In this document: positions 8,290-16,880 of the stretch, one piece after another
How the letters are laid out: every line of letters begins with the position of its first letter
Numbering within the stretch: the stretch's first letter is position 1
NCBI RefSeq assembly: GCF_008329565.1
Contig: NZ_NPKT01000001.1
Span: 1 to 64,000 of the forward strand
Origin: Mycolicibacterium sp. P1-5
GTDB taxonomy: Bacteria; Actinomycetota; Actinomycetes; Mycobacteriales; Mycobacteriaceae
Reading direction: 5' to 3'
DNA length: 64,000 nt
Notes under the pieces: model-generated
Seen by the model: the letters and a program-made list of their open reading frames with translations, nothing else
Database searches by the model: none
What the model was told of the DNA's origin: nothing
Program-made: the position numbers and the translations under genes

Positions 8290-9009
8290 ATGATCACACC
8301 GCAAGGCGCCGTGCGCGCCGTCGCAGACCATCCGAATCTGCCTGTGGGCAGCGACGACCGGGTGAGCGGGTTCGGCATCATGGGTCTGCCGTTCGACTCC
8401 GGGCACTATCTGGCCTACCGGGACTTCGGCGTTTCGTCGTTCTCCCCCGCCTACCGATCAGTGTGGCACCGCGACCCCGACGGCGTGTGGACGTTCTACG
8501 CCACCACGCCTGCCGAGCAGAGCTGCTCGCGCTACTTCAGTTCGGCTACAACGGTTCCCGCGGTGGAGTGCGACATCACGATGTCGTGGCTTGATCCCTG
8601 GTCCTTGGTCATCAGCATTCCGGGCTTACTGCGGTGGACGGTCGGCATGAGCAGCACGCCGGTCACGCGCGCCGTCAGCAAGCTCGGGCATGCCATGCCC
8701 GAATGGGCCTGGGCCAGCAGATCGGTGCTCGCGGGTATGGGTCGGGTCGCCGGCCCGCTGCTGCGGAGCGGCGAGATGCGGTTGACCGGTACCGCGCCGA
8801 ACGGCCAGAACTTCCGTGTCGCCCCGCGCCGAATCTGGGCGGTACGCAGCTCGCGAGCGGTCCTCGACGGCGTCAGTCTCGGTACTGCCACCCGGCTGGC
8901 CACCCAGAGCCGGCTGGCTGACTTCCGCCTGCCGCAGCGTGGGCTGTGTGTGATCGGCACCGCCCGCTTCGACAGCTTCGACCCGCAGCACCACATATCT
9001 GCGTCTTAG
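8290..9009 (+). CDS. Conserved hypothetical protein
   Basis: A 239-residue protein I do not recognise. It contains no obvious signal peptide; residues about 100-112 (WSLVISIPGLLRW) are hydrophobic but short. A Trp/Phe-rich N-terminal half (SVWHRDPDGVWTFYATTPAEQSCSRYF) suggests a beta-rich domain. It has a normal codon profile and ends 17 bp before the HD-GYP/LuxR gene, so the two may be co-transcribed. The ATG at 8290 is used; an in-frame ATG at 8254 lies in the palindrome and would add 12 residues. It could be a sensor or partner for the downstream regulator, but that is only context. Confidence 0.6.
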   Translation: MITPQGAVRAVADHPNLPVGSDDRVSGFGIMGLPFDSGHYLAYRDFGVSSFSPAYRSVWHRDPDGVWTFYATTPAEQSCSRYFSSATTVPAVECDITMSWLDPWSLVISIPGLLRWTVGMSSTPVTRAVSKLGHAMPEWAWASRSVLAGMGRVAGPLLRSGEMRLTGTAPNGQNFRVAPRRIWAVRSSRAVLDGVSLGTATRLATQSRLADFRLPQRGLCVIGTARFDSFDPQHHISAS

Positions 9010-9026
9010 GGAGCACAATTGAACGC

Positions 9027-10601
9027 GTGGCAGCGCCGAGGACTCCGGCCGGGCCGGAGTCCCGGGCACCGAGCCGAGCCGAGATGCTGGCCGCGTTGTC
9101 AGTCGCGGTCGACCTCGGCCTCGGACAGCCGGCCGAGCACATGCTGCGGTCCGCGCTGATCGGTACTCGGATCGCCGACCGGTTGGGCCTCGACCGTGCG
9201 CAACGCGATTGCGTGTACTACACCACGCTGGTGATGTGGATTGGTTGTCACGCCGACTCACATGAGTTCGCGAACTGGTTCGGCGACGACATCTCGGTGC
9301 GCCGCGATTCCTACCACGTCGACTGGGCTGGGCTCCCCTATTACCGCTTCCTGCTCGGGAACATCGGCCGTGGCGAACCGATTACCCAACGACTCACGTC
9401 GATCGCGACACTGTTCATCAACGGCCGCGGCAACATGTCTGCGCTGATCCACTCGCACTGCACGTCAGCCGCTCTGCTGGCCGACCGCATGGGTCTGGGG
9501 GCCGGAGTGCAGAACGCAGTGGGGTTCGGCTTCGAACGTTACGACGGAAGCGGACTGCCGGGCGGTGTCAGCGGTGCCGACATCCCGATCGAGATGCGGG
9601 TGGCCCAGCTTGCCGACATGGCCGAGGTGCACCACCGCACCGGCGGGGTGGGGGCCGCCGTGGAGATGGCCAGAAAGCGCAGCGGCAGGCAGTTCGACCC
9701 GGACGTCGTGGACGCCTTCGCCGCAGCCGCCGACATGATCCTGGCCGGACCGCCGGCGGGTGAGGTCTGGGATGCCGCACTCGCATGCGCGCCCGATCGC
9801 CACGAACCGCTGGCAGAGCAATCCCTCGATGAACTTCTGATCGCACTCGGCGACTTCGTTGACATGAAATGCCCTTTCACCCTTGGTCATTCGCGTGCGG
9901 TGGCACAGCTGGCCGGTGACGCGGCCCAGGCGGTCGGCCTCGGCGTGGACACGGTGCATCTGGTCCGCCGCGCCGGTCACGTCCACGATCTCGGTCGTAT
10001 CGGCGTCTCCAACCAGGTGTGGTCCAAACCAGCGGCGCTGTCGGCGGCGGAATTCGAACACATGCGGCTACACCCTTACCTCACCACTCGCATTCTGAGC
10101 CGAATCAACGGCCTCGAACCGGTTGCCCAGATCGCCGGCAATCACCACGAATGCGTCAACGGAACCGGTTATCCACGCAGCCTGCCCGGCGCCGCACTCG
10201 GGATGCCGGACCGGGTGCTGGCCGCCACCGTCGCCTACCAATCGGCTTTGGAGCCAAGGCCGTACCGCGCCGCGCTGACTGCGGAGGAGGCCGCGCGGCG
10301 GGTCCGGGATCGCGCTCGCGACGGTGAACTCGACGATGTCGCAGCCGAGGCCGTCCTGCACGCGGCCGGCCACCGAAGCCGACGGTCGGCGACCCGGCCC
10401 GACGGCCTGACGCCGCGCGAGATCGAGGTGCTGTGCCTGGTGGCGCGGGGTGCCTCGAACAAGGAGATCGCTGCCGCGCTGGTGATCAGTGAGAAGACCG
10501 CGCGCAACCACGTCGAACGGACCTACGCCAAGCTCGGGGTGTCCAATCGCATCGGTGCGAGCATGTACGCGCTGCGCCACGGGCTCACCGAACCGGTGTA
10601 G
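9027..10601 (+). CDS. Tandem HD/HD-GYP protein with C-terminal LuxR-type DNA-binding domain
   Basis: A 524-residue protein with three parts. The first HD-like module (about residues 15-245) is degenerate: WIGCHADSHE stands where HD is expected, though ERYDGSGLPGG keeps part of the GYP motif. The second module (about 280-450) is intact, with GHSRAV, VHDLGRIG and HHECVNGTGYP, the HD-GYP phosphodiesterase signature. The C-terminus (about 460-524) is a LuxR helix-turn-helix starting LTPREIEVLCLVARGASNKEIA. HD-GYP domains hydrolyse cyclic di-nucleotides, so it may couple second-messenger turnover to transcription (inference). The GTG at 9027 is chosen because similarity starts near it; an AGGGAG lies upstream. 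Confidence 0.85.
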   Translation: MAAPRTPAGPESRAPSRAEMLAALSVAVDLGLGQPAEHMLRSALIGTRIADRLGLDRAQRDCVYYTTLVMWIGCHADSHEFANWFGDDISVRRDSYHVDWAGLPYYRFLLGNIGRGEPITQRLTSIATLFINGRGNMSALIHSHCTSAALLADRMGLGAGVQNAVGFGFERYDGSGLPGGVSGADIPIEMRVAQLADMAEVHHRTGGVGAAVEMARKRSGRQFDPDVVDAFAAAADMILAGPPAGEVWDAALACAPDRHEPLAEQSLDELLIALGDFVDMKCPFTLGHSRAVAQLAGDAAQAVGLGVDTVHLVRRAGHVHDLGRIGVSNQVWSKPAALSAAEFEHMRLHPYLTTRILSRINGLEPVAQIAGNHHECVNGTGYPRSLPGAALGMPDRVLAATVAYQSALEPRPYRAALTAEEAARRVRDRARDGELDDVAAEAVLHAAGHRSRRSATRPDGLTPREIEVLCLVARGASNKEIAAALVISEKTARNHVERTYAKLGVSNRIGASMYALRHGLTEPV

Positions 10602-10652
10602 TTGAGGCGGATGCCCCATGATTACGGCGGGCTGCCCGACGAGCATCGTGTT

Positions 10653-11477
10653 ATGACAACCATCCCACCGTCCGCTGGGGCGCGGACTCGCCGCATTCTG
10701 GTCGTGAGCTACGGGGTCGTGAGTTACCTCGTCTTCCTGGTCACCTTCTGCTACGCCGTGGCGTTCGTCGGCGGCATCGTCGTGCCGCGCACGGTCGATC
10801 ACGGTATCGACGGTGCCTCGCTCGGCGTGGCGCTCGCGATCAACACACTGCTCCTGGGTTTGTTCGCCGTACAGCACAGCGTGATGGCCAGACCCGCTTT
10901 CAAACGATGGTGGGCCCGCTTCGTGCCGCCGGTCATCGAACGAAGCACGTACGTGCTGCTGTCCAGCGTTGCCCTGCTGCTGCTGTATTGGCAGTGGCGG
11001 ACGATGCCTGCCGTGGTATGGCAGATTGATCAGCCCGCGGTGCGAGTGCTGCTATGGGCCCTGTTCGCGGCGGGCTGGGCCACCGTCCTGGCAGCCACCT
11101 TCATGATCAACCACTTCGAATTGTTCGGGTTGCGACAGGTTTTCACCGCGTGGCGCGGCGAGGCTCCCGGCGCGACCGGGTTCAAGGCCACGCTGCTGTA
11201 CCGGCTGGTGCGGCACCCGCTGATGCTGGGCTTTCTGGTCGCGTTCTGGGCCACGCCCGTGATGACCGCGGGTCATCTGCTGTTCGCGATCGGTACGACG
11301 GGCTACATCCTGATCGCAATCCAATTCGAGGAGCGCGATCTGACCGTGGAGCTGGGCGACAGTTACCGGGCGTACCGGAACAGCGTGCCGATGCTGGTGC
11401 CGGGGGTGCGTCCGCGGCGGTCATGTCCGGTGACGGGAGCGACGTCGGAGGGTTTTTCCGCCCCCTCACACGGGTAA
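10653..11477 (+). CDS. NnrU/isoprenylcysteine-methyltransferase-like membrane protein (MddA-like methanethiol S-methyltransferase)
   Basis: A 274-residue membrane protein with five to six hydrophobic segments. The C-terminal half contains LYRLVRHPLMLGFL, the R-H-P motif of the isoprenylcysteine methyltransferase/NnrU superfamily that binds S-adenosylmethionine, followed by EERDLTVELGDSYRAYRNSVPMLVPG, also typical. MddA proteins, including a mycobacterial member, methylate methanethiol to dimethyl sulfide; the length and the L-F-A-V-Q-H-S-V-M-A-R segment match that group as I remember it. The ATG at 10653 (MTTIPPSAG) is preferred over earlier TTG/ATG codons that add a non-conserved extension. 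Separated from the LuxR gene by 51 bp; possibly the same transcript. Confidence 0.72.
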   Translation: MTTIPPSAGARTRRILVVSYGVVSYLVFLVTFCYAVAFVGGIVVPRTVDHGIDGASLGVALAINTLLLGLFAVQHSVMARPAFKRWWARFVPPVIERSTYVLLSSVALLLLYWQWRTMPAVVWQIDQPAVRVLLWALFAAGWATVLAATFMINHFELFGLRQVFTAWRGEAPGATGFKATLLYRLVRHPLMLGFLVAFWATPVMTAGHLLFAIGTTGYILIAIQFEERDLTVELGDSYRAYRNSVPMLVPGVRPRRSCPVTGATSEGFSAPSHG

Positions 11478-11487
11478 CTCGATTTTC

Positions 11488-12309
11488 GTGGCGGACAATG
11501 CGATGAACGGTGCTGTGCGAGCAGCCACCCACAGCAGGCCTTTCGAGCTTGCCGCCAGGGCGGGGTACAGCATCAGCGGCGTCCTGCATCTGTTGATCGC
11601 CTACATCATCGTGCATCTGGCCTTCGGCATCGCGGGAAACGCCGACCAATCCGGTGCGCTCGCGACGCTGGCGGCTCAACCCGGTGGCGCGCCGGCCCTG
11701 TGGCTCACCGCCGGGGGCTTGGTAGCCCTGGCCCTCTGGCGCATCACGGAAGCAATTCTAGGCTCACACCCCACCGAGCCAGGCCGTGAACACAAAGGTG
11801 CCTACGATGTGTTCGAGCGGATCAAGTCCGGCGGCCTTGCCCTCATTTACGCCGGGATCGCGCTGGCAGCAGTGAAGTTCGCCGATGGCGGTGGTGAATC
11901 CAGCAGCAAGCGAAATGCCGGGCTGACCGCGCACTTGCTCCAAAGTGGTTGGGGCAAAGGCGTTTTGCTGATTGCCGCCGCGGTGATCACCGGCATCGGC
12001 GGATACCACGTGCACAAAGGCCTCTCGTCGAAGTTCGAGGAAGACCTCACCGTCACCGGGGGTGGACCGCTGATCACCCCGTTGGGCATAGCCGGATACA
12101 CGGCGAAGGGCGTCGTGCTCGTCGGCGTCGGGGTACTCCTGGTCATCGCAACCGTGACGACCGACCCGTCCAAGGGCGCCGGGCTGGACGCGGCCGTCAA
12201 GAGTCTGGGACAGGCGCCATTCGGTAAGGCCCTGCTTATCGCGGCATCAGCCGGTTTCGCCGCCTACGGAGCGTATTGCTTTGTACTCGCCCGCTTTTCG
12301 CGGATGTAG
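11488..12309 (+). CDS. DUF1206-domain membrane protein
   Basis: A 273-residue protein with six predicted hydrophobic helices arranged as three repeated pairs. Each pair follows the pattern A.R.GY...G.LHLLIAY and ends with a G.....Y..KG segment: near residues 20-85, 108-173 and 191-270. This three-fold repeat is the DUF1206 arrangement. Function is unknown; some members are described only as integral membrane proteins. It starts at GTG 11488, 10 bp after the MddA-like gene, and converges with the Rv2042c homologue. Confidence 0.85.
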   Translation: MADNAMNGAVRAATHSRPFELAARAGYSISGVLHLLIAYIIVHLAFGIAGNADQSGALATLAAQPGGAPALWLTAGGLVALALWRITEAILGSHPTEPGREHKGAYDVFERIKSGGLALIYAGIALAAVKFADGGGESSSKRNAGLTAHLLQSGWGKGVLLIAAAVITGIGGYHVHKGLSSKFEEDLTVTGGGPLITPLGIAGYTAKGVVLVGVGVLLVIATVTTDPSKGAGLDAAVKSLGQAPFGKALLIAASAGFAAYGAYCFVLARFSRM

Positions 12310-12328
12310 CCGAATCTGTCTGGGCCGC

Positions 12329-13120
12329 TCATTCGACGAAATATCGCAGCCGAGTGATCACACCACCGGCCGCGCCGAGGTCTGCAATCAGCACCCCGGC
12401 CCGTGACCCGCTCAACGACGCCGTCACCGACGAACCGGCGGCGATCAGCTTGGTCCAGGACGTTCCGGCCAGCTCATCACTGAAAGCACCGAACTTCAGC
12501 GGGTCTCGTTCCCCGCGGGTGATCAGCGCCCCGGACCCGAGCGCTCGCCAGGCTCGTAACTGATCGCCGGCGGCAACCGCTTCGAGGAAGCTGCGCACCG
12601 TTCGCTTACCCCGGAACCGGGGACCGCGGAAGCCCGAGGCGAACCCCAGCGACCCACGCCAGCCCTGATTGCGGATCAGCGCGCGGCTCAGACCCGCTGC
12701 CTGCGGACCCGCGGCCACCCCGTTGCGAGCGAACTGGACCACCATGGCCGGCAGTTCCCAATACGCGCGCAATCTTTCGATGCGCCACTGGTCATCCACC
12801 GGGCGCACGTCGTAGCGCAACACGGCCGGAATGTGCATCGTCACAGAAGGACCCATCCCGACTTCGAGCACCACATCGCGAATGACCGTGGCGTCCGAGA
12901 CGATGTCGGCTTCGTGGTGGAAGACGATCTGGCGCGGCGCGATGAAGGTGTCATAGAACCGCCCGATCTGTTGCGGCCCGACGTGCGGTCGTGATCCGAC
13001 CGGATCCTCGACGCGGCCGTCGTCGGTGAACAACCCGATCCAGCCGGCGCGGTCATGATCAGCCGCCATCAACGGCGAACGGTCGACGACGTCGATGAGC
13101 GTCGAGCGGGACGCGGTCAT
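12329..13120 (-). CDS. Rv2042c-like protein with NTF2/SnoaL-like domain
   Basis: A 263-residue protein beginning MTASRSTLIDVVDRSPLMAADHDRAGWIGLFTDDGRVEDPVGS. The N-terminal half has the features of an NTF2-like cone fold: a helical start, D-R-x-x-W-x-x-L-F-x-D-D-G, then DPVGSRPHVG. The second half, about residues 150-263, looks like another small alpha/beta domain. It follows pncA with a 1-nt TGATG overlap, the same arrangement as Rv2042c-pncA in M. tuberculosis. No enzymatic function can be assigned; tight coupling suggests production in fixed ratio with nicotinamidase. Confidence 0.82.
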   Translation of the reverse strand: MTASRSTLIDVVDRSPLMAADHDRAGWIGLFTDDGRVEDPVGSRPHVGPQQIGRFYDTFIAPRQIVFHHEADIVSDATVIRDVVLEVGMGPSVTMHIPAVLRYDVRPVDDQWRIERLRAYWELPAMVVQFARNGVAAGPQAAGLSRALIRNQGWRGSLGFASGFRGPRFRGKRTVRSFLEAVAAGDQLRAWRALGSGALITRGERDPLKFGAFSDELAGTSWTKLIAAGSSVTASLSGSRAGVLIADLGAAGGVITRLRYFVE

Positions 13121-13677
13121 CAGGCGGTGCGCACCAGTTCGATGCCGCGACCGCGCATCTCGTCCAATGCCTCGGCGGTCGAGCCGGCTGCAACTCCGGC
13201 GGTAAGGTCCACCAGCACACGGGCTTTGAACCCGTTGCGGGTGGCGTCGGCCGCACTTTGGCGCACACAGTAATCGGTGGCGATGCCGGCGATGTCCACT
13301 TCGTCGACGCCGCGGGCACGCAACCAGTCGGCCAACGGGGTGTGGTCGACCACGCCCTCGAAGCCGCTGTAGGCGGCGGTATAAGCGCCTTTGTGGAACA
13401 CCGCCTCGATGGCAGCGGTGTTCAGTTCCGGGTGAAAGTCGGCGCCGGATGTGCCGGCCACACAGTGCCGCGGCCACGAGTCGACATAGTCGGGCTGATC
13501 GGCGAAATGGGCGCCGGGGTCCACGTGGTAGTCCTTGGTCGCCACCACGTGGTCGTAGCCGTGGTCGCCGGCCAGCAACGCATTGATGGCCCGTACCACC
13601 GCGCCGGCTCCGGCCACGGCCAGCGACCCGCCTTCGCAGAAATCGTTCTGCACGTCGACGATGATCAACGCCCGCAT
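13120..13677 (-). CDS. pncA: Nicotinamidase/pyrazinamidase PncA
   Basis: A 185-residue cysteine hydrolase of the isochorismatase fold that converts nicotinamide to nicotinate for NAD salvage; the same enzyme activates pyrazinamide. The catalytic triad is visible: Asp8 (IIVDVQNDF), Lys96 (VFHKGAY) and Cys137 (ATDYCVRQ). The metal ligands Asp49, His51, His57 and His71 are present in ATKDYHVDPGAHF and WPRHC. Length matches M. tuberculosis PncA (186 aa). It is divergent from the kinase/phospho-lyase gene, with only 57 bp between the starts, so both promoters sit in that gap. Whether the host is drug-susceptible cannot be told from this gene. Confidence 0.96.
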   Translation of the reverse strand: MRALIIVDVQNDFCEGGSLAVAGAGAVVRAINALLAGDHGYDHVVATKDYHVDPGAHFADQPDYVDSWPRHCVAGTSGADFHPELNTAAIEAVFHKGAYTAAYSGFEGVVDHTPLADWLRARGVDEVDIAGIATDYCVRQSAADATRNGFKARVLVDLTAGVAAGSTAEALDEMRGRGIELVRTA

Positions 13678-13734
13678 CTGCCCACCGTATCGGCAGATCC
13701 GGAGCTGTCCACCCGCAGTACAGTTCGTAGCGAC

Positions 13735-16665
13735 ATGACACTGTTCGACTTCTTCCGAGCCGAGGAGCTGCCGGTGCCGGCGATCACCCCGGCGCAGGCT
13801 CATGGCATCGCCAAGGCGCACTTCAGGATCGACGCCGAGGTCACCGCGCTGGGTAGCCAGCAGGATGCCAACTTCCTGCTGAGCGATCCCGAAGGCCATC
13901 CGATCGGGGTGCTCAAGATCGCGAACCCGGCGTTCTCCCGCGCCGAGATCGAGGCGCAAGACGCTGCCGCGGAGTACCTCGGCCGGACCGGGAGCGACGT
14001 GCGTGCGGCAACGAACATCGCGCCCGCCGGTGTTGCCCCGATCGCCGAGGTGCGCGGCGACGACGGCACGGTCCTGTACGCGCGGATCATTACGCACCTG
14101 GCCGGCGGCACGTTGAGCGGCGAGCGGTACATCACCCCGGCCACGGCGGCGGCGCTGGGAGCGTTGGCCGGCCGGACCGTCCAGGCGCTGGCCGGCTTCG
14201 ACCATGCCGGCGTCGAACGGGTGCTGCAGTGGGACCTGCGCCACGCCCAACGCACCGTCGAGGTGCTCGCAGGTCATATCACCGAGCCCGCACGCCGGGA
14301 GGCCGTCGAGGCTGCCGCCGCCACCGCCTGGCAGGTGGTCGCCGACCTGACCGAGGACCTCCCGATCCAGGTGATCCACGGCGACATCACCGACGACAAC
14401 GTGGTGTGCGGTCCACCCGGGACCGGTCAGCTTCCCGACGGCGTCATCGACCTGGGCGACCTCACCCGGTCCTGGACCGTGGGTGAACTGGCGATCGCGG
14501 TGTCGTCGCTGCTGCGCCACGAAGGCGGGGAACCGGTCGCGACCCTGCCCGCGATCGCGGCCTTCCACGCCATGCGCCCCCTCGGGCCGGCCGAGATCGA
14601 GGCATTGTGGCCGTTGGTGGTGCTGCGGGCGGCGGTACTCGTGGTCAGCGGCATCCACCAAGCCACGCTTGATGCCGACAACACCTATGTCGCCGCAGCG
14701 CTGGACTCCGAATGGCGGATCTTCGAACGCGCCATCGAGCTACCCAGTGAGGTCATGACCGCGGCGATCCGCACGGCGCTCGGCCCAGCCCAGAGCGCCG
14801 ACGCACTTCCGGCCGACGCTGTCCTGATCGGCGGCCTGACACCGGCTGCCGTGGCGCACCTGGATCTGTCCTCGGAGTCCGAGTCAATGGACGCCGGGCG
14901 GTGGCTGGTCGCCGGCTACGAGGACGAACTGGCGGTCAAGGCACTCATCGGCGGCGCCGCTGCGGTCGTGACCATCTTCGGCCAGCCGCGATTGACCCGC
15001 ACTGTGCCCTTGAGGCCGGAGTCCACCGCCACCGTTGGCACTGGCGTCGACCTGTGGCTATCTACCTCGACGCGGATCACCGCGCCGTGGGACGCCGTGG
15101 TGGAGGCAAGCAGCGATGACACCGTCACGCTGACCGGCACCCCCGGAACGGTTCACCTGCGCGGTGCTCTACGAGTCGGTGCGCAGGTGCACCCGGGCCG
15201 GAGCGTGGCCGCGGGCACGGCGCTGGGCAGCGCTGAGGGCCATGTCTGGATCCAATGGCGCAGCCGACCCGACGTTGCGGTCCCCGACTTCGTCCGTGCC
15301 GAATACGCCGCGGGCTGGCTCAGCTTGGTCGTGGACCCCAATCCGCTGCTGGGCCTACCCCCAACGGTCCAAGCGGCCGACGACAGCGAGGCGCTGTGGC
15401 GCCGTCGTGCCGATTCCTTCGCCGCGGTCCAGGAGCACTACTACCTGAATCCGCCCCGCATCGAGCGCGGCTGGCGCGAGCACATGATGGCCACCGATGC
15501 CCGCAGCTACCTCGACATGGTCAACAACGTCGCGATCCTCGGCCACGGACATCCGGTACTCGCCGACGCCGTCGCCCGCCAGTGGCGGCGGCTCAACACC
15601 AACTCGCGGTTCAACTACGCCGCGGTGGTGGCGCTCTCGGAGCGGCTGGCGGCCACTCTGCCCGACCCGCTGGACACGGTGTTCCTGGTGAACTCCGGCT
15701 CGGAGGCCGGCGATCTGGCGCTGCGGTTGGCGATGGCCACGACCGGGCGCCAAGACGTCGTTTCGATGGCCGAGGCCTATCACGGTTGGACCTACGCCAC
15801 CGATGCTGTGTCGACGTCGGTTGCCGACAACCCGAACGCGCTGGCCACCAGGCCGAGCTGGGTGCATACCGTGCCTTCGCCCAACGCCTACCGCGGCGAG
15901 TATCGGGGCCCGGATGCCACGCGCTACGCGCCCGAGGCGGTCGAGATCATCGAAGGCCTTGCCGCTCAAGGCAATCCGCCGGCGGCGTTCATCTGCGAGC
16001 CGTTCTACGGCAACGCCGGCGGAATGGCGCTCCCCGACGGTTATCTGAAGGCCGTCTACGCCGCGGTGCGCGCGGCCGGCGGGCTGGCAATCGCCGACGA
16101 GGTGCAGGTGGGCTACGGCCGTACCGGCCGGTGGTTCTGGAGCTTTCAGCAGCAGGAGGTGATTCCTGACATCGTCACCGTCGCCAAGGCGATGGGCAAC
16201 GGCCAGCCGCTCGGCGCGGTCATCACCACCCGCGAGATCGCCGAGCGGTACCGCAACCAGGGCTATTTCTTCTCCTCCGCCGGTGGTAGCCCGGTCTCCT
16301 GCGTGGTCGGTCTGACGGTGCTCGACGTAATGGAGGAAGAGGGCCTGCAGCGCAACGCCCTCACGGTCGGTGACCACCTGCGAGCCCGCATCGAAGAGCT
16401 GGCGACCCGACATGAGCTCATCGGCACAGTGCACGGCAGCGGGCTGTACATGGGCGTCGAGCTGATACGCGACCGCAGGACCCTGGAACCCGCCGTCTCC
16501 GAGACCGCGGCGATCTGCGAGCGCCTGCTCGGGCTCGGCGTCATCGTGCAGCCGACCGGCGACCGGCAGAACGTGCTGAAGGTCAAGCCGCCGATGTGCA
16601 TCGCCCGGGAGTCGGCCGACTACTTCGTCGACACGCTCGACCGGGTGCTGTCCACCGGCTGGTGA
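13735..16665 (+). CDS. Fusion of APH-fold kinase, M23/lipoyl-like domain and class III aminotransferase-fold (phospho-lyase-type) enzyme
   Basis: A 976-residue three-domain protein. The N-terminal third is an aminoglycoside-phosphotransferase-fold kinase with catalytic loop VIHGDITDDNVV (about residue 215) and metal-binding IDLGD (about 240). Residues about 440-530 form a beta-rich segment (APWDAVVEASSDD, then GAQVHPGRSVAAGTALGS) like the peptidase M23/biotinyl-lipoyl fold, without obvious catalytic residues. The C-terminal 420 residues are a PLP enzyme of aminotransferase class III with Lys818 in VTVAKAMGNGQPLGAV. In vertebrates, separate proteins of these families phosphorylate hydroxylysine and then eliminate phosphate, or cleave phosphoethanolamine; the fusion probably performs both steps on one amino alcohol (inference). 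Confidence 0.85.
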   Translation: MTLFDFFRAEELPVPAITPAQAHGIAKAHFRIDAEVTALGSQQDANFLLSDPEGHPIGVLKIANPAFSRAEIEAQDAAAEYLGRTGSDVRAATNIAPAGVAPIAEVRGDDGTVLYARIITHLAGGTLSGERYITPATAAALGALAGRTVQALAGFDHAGVERVLQWDLRHAQRTVEVLAGHITEPARREAVEAAAATAWQVVADLTEDLPIQVIHGDITDDNVVCGPPGTGQLPDGVIDLGDLTRSWTVGELAIAVSSLLRHEGGEPVATLPAIAAFHAMRPLGPAEIEALWPLVVLRAAVLVVSGIHQATLDADNTYVAAALDSEWRIFERAIELPSEVMTAAIRTALGPAQSADALPADAVLIGGLTPAAVAHLDLSSESESMDAGRWLVAGYEDELAVKALIGGAAAVVTIFGQPRLTRTVPLRPESTATVGTGVDLWLSTSTRITAPWDAVVEASSDDTVTLTGTPGTVHLRGALRVGAQVHPGRSVAAGTALGSAEGHVWIQWRSRPDVAVPDFVRAEYAAGWLSLVVDPNPLLGLPPTVQAADDSEALWRRRADSFAAVQEHYYLNPPRIERGWREHMMATDARSYLDMVNNVAILGHGHPVLADAVARQWRRLNTNSRFNYAAVVALSERLAATLPDPLDTVFLVNSGSEAGDLALRLAMATTGRQDVVSMAEAYHGWTYATDAVSTSVADNPNALATRPSWVHTVPSPNAYRGEYRGPDATRYAPEAVEIIEGLAAQGNPPAAFICEPFYGNAGGMALPDGYLKAVYAAVRAAGGLAIADEVQVGYGRTGRWFWSFQQQEVIPDIVTVAKAMGNGQPLGAVITTREIAERYRNQGYFFSSAGGSPVSCVVGLTVLDVMEEEGLQRNALTVGDHLRARIEELATRHELIGTVHGSGLYMGVELIRDRRTLEPAVSETAAICERLLGLGVIVQPTGDRQNVLKVKPPMCIARESADYFVDTLDRVLSTGW

Positions 16666-16737
16666 ATCAGTTCGTTCGACAGGAGGCGCATCGCAGGCTG
16701 GATCAGCTCTGGCCTACGGTGGTGGTGGGCACTTACG

Positions 16738-16785
16738 TTGCACTGCGTAGCTAAGCGAATTATAGTCCAGACACATGTCCAGACA
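16738..16785 (+). promoter_or_regulatory. Promoter and TetR-type operator upstream of the glycosyltransferase operon
   Basis: TTGCAC (16738-16743) and TATAGT (16761-16766) are separated by exactly 17 bp, a good SigA-type promoter. Directly after the -10, CAGACACATGTCCAGAC (16768-16784) matches 16 of 17 positions of a site on the opposite strand at the TetR gene start (20680-20696). Here the motif also holds a direct repeat of TCCAGACA (16766-16773 and 16778-16785). Position over the expected transcription start suggests repression by that TetR. Confidence 0.68.
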
Positions 16786-16880
16786 GTTCGCTGACCGTGT
16801 CCGGTTACATACACGATGACATATGCGAGCTCGGCGGCTAACCCGCCCGAATCGGTCATGGACGTTGCAGGAGCGTGAAG

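Noticed and set aside
13258-13734. N-terminal extension of the kinase/phospho-lyase fusion
   Set aside because: The extension would run antisense through pncA and lacks domain similarity; ATG 13735 starts at the kinase domain.
15355-16434. Long reverse open frame opposite the aminotransferase domain
   Set aside because: The forward frame has a complete PLP-enzyme fold with the catalytic Lys; the reverse frame has no conserved motif.
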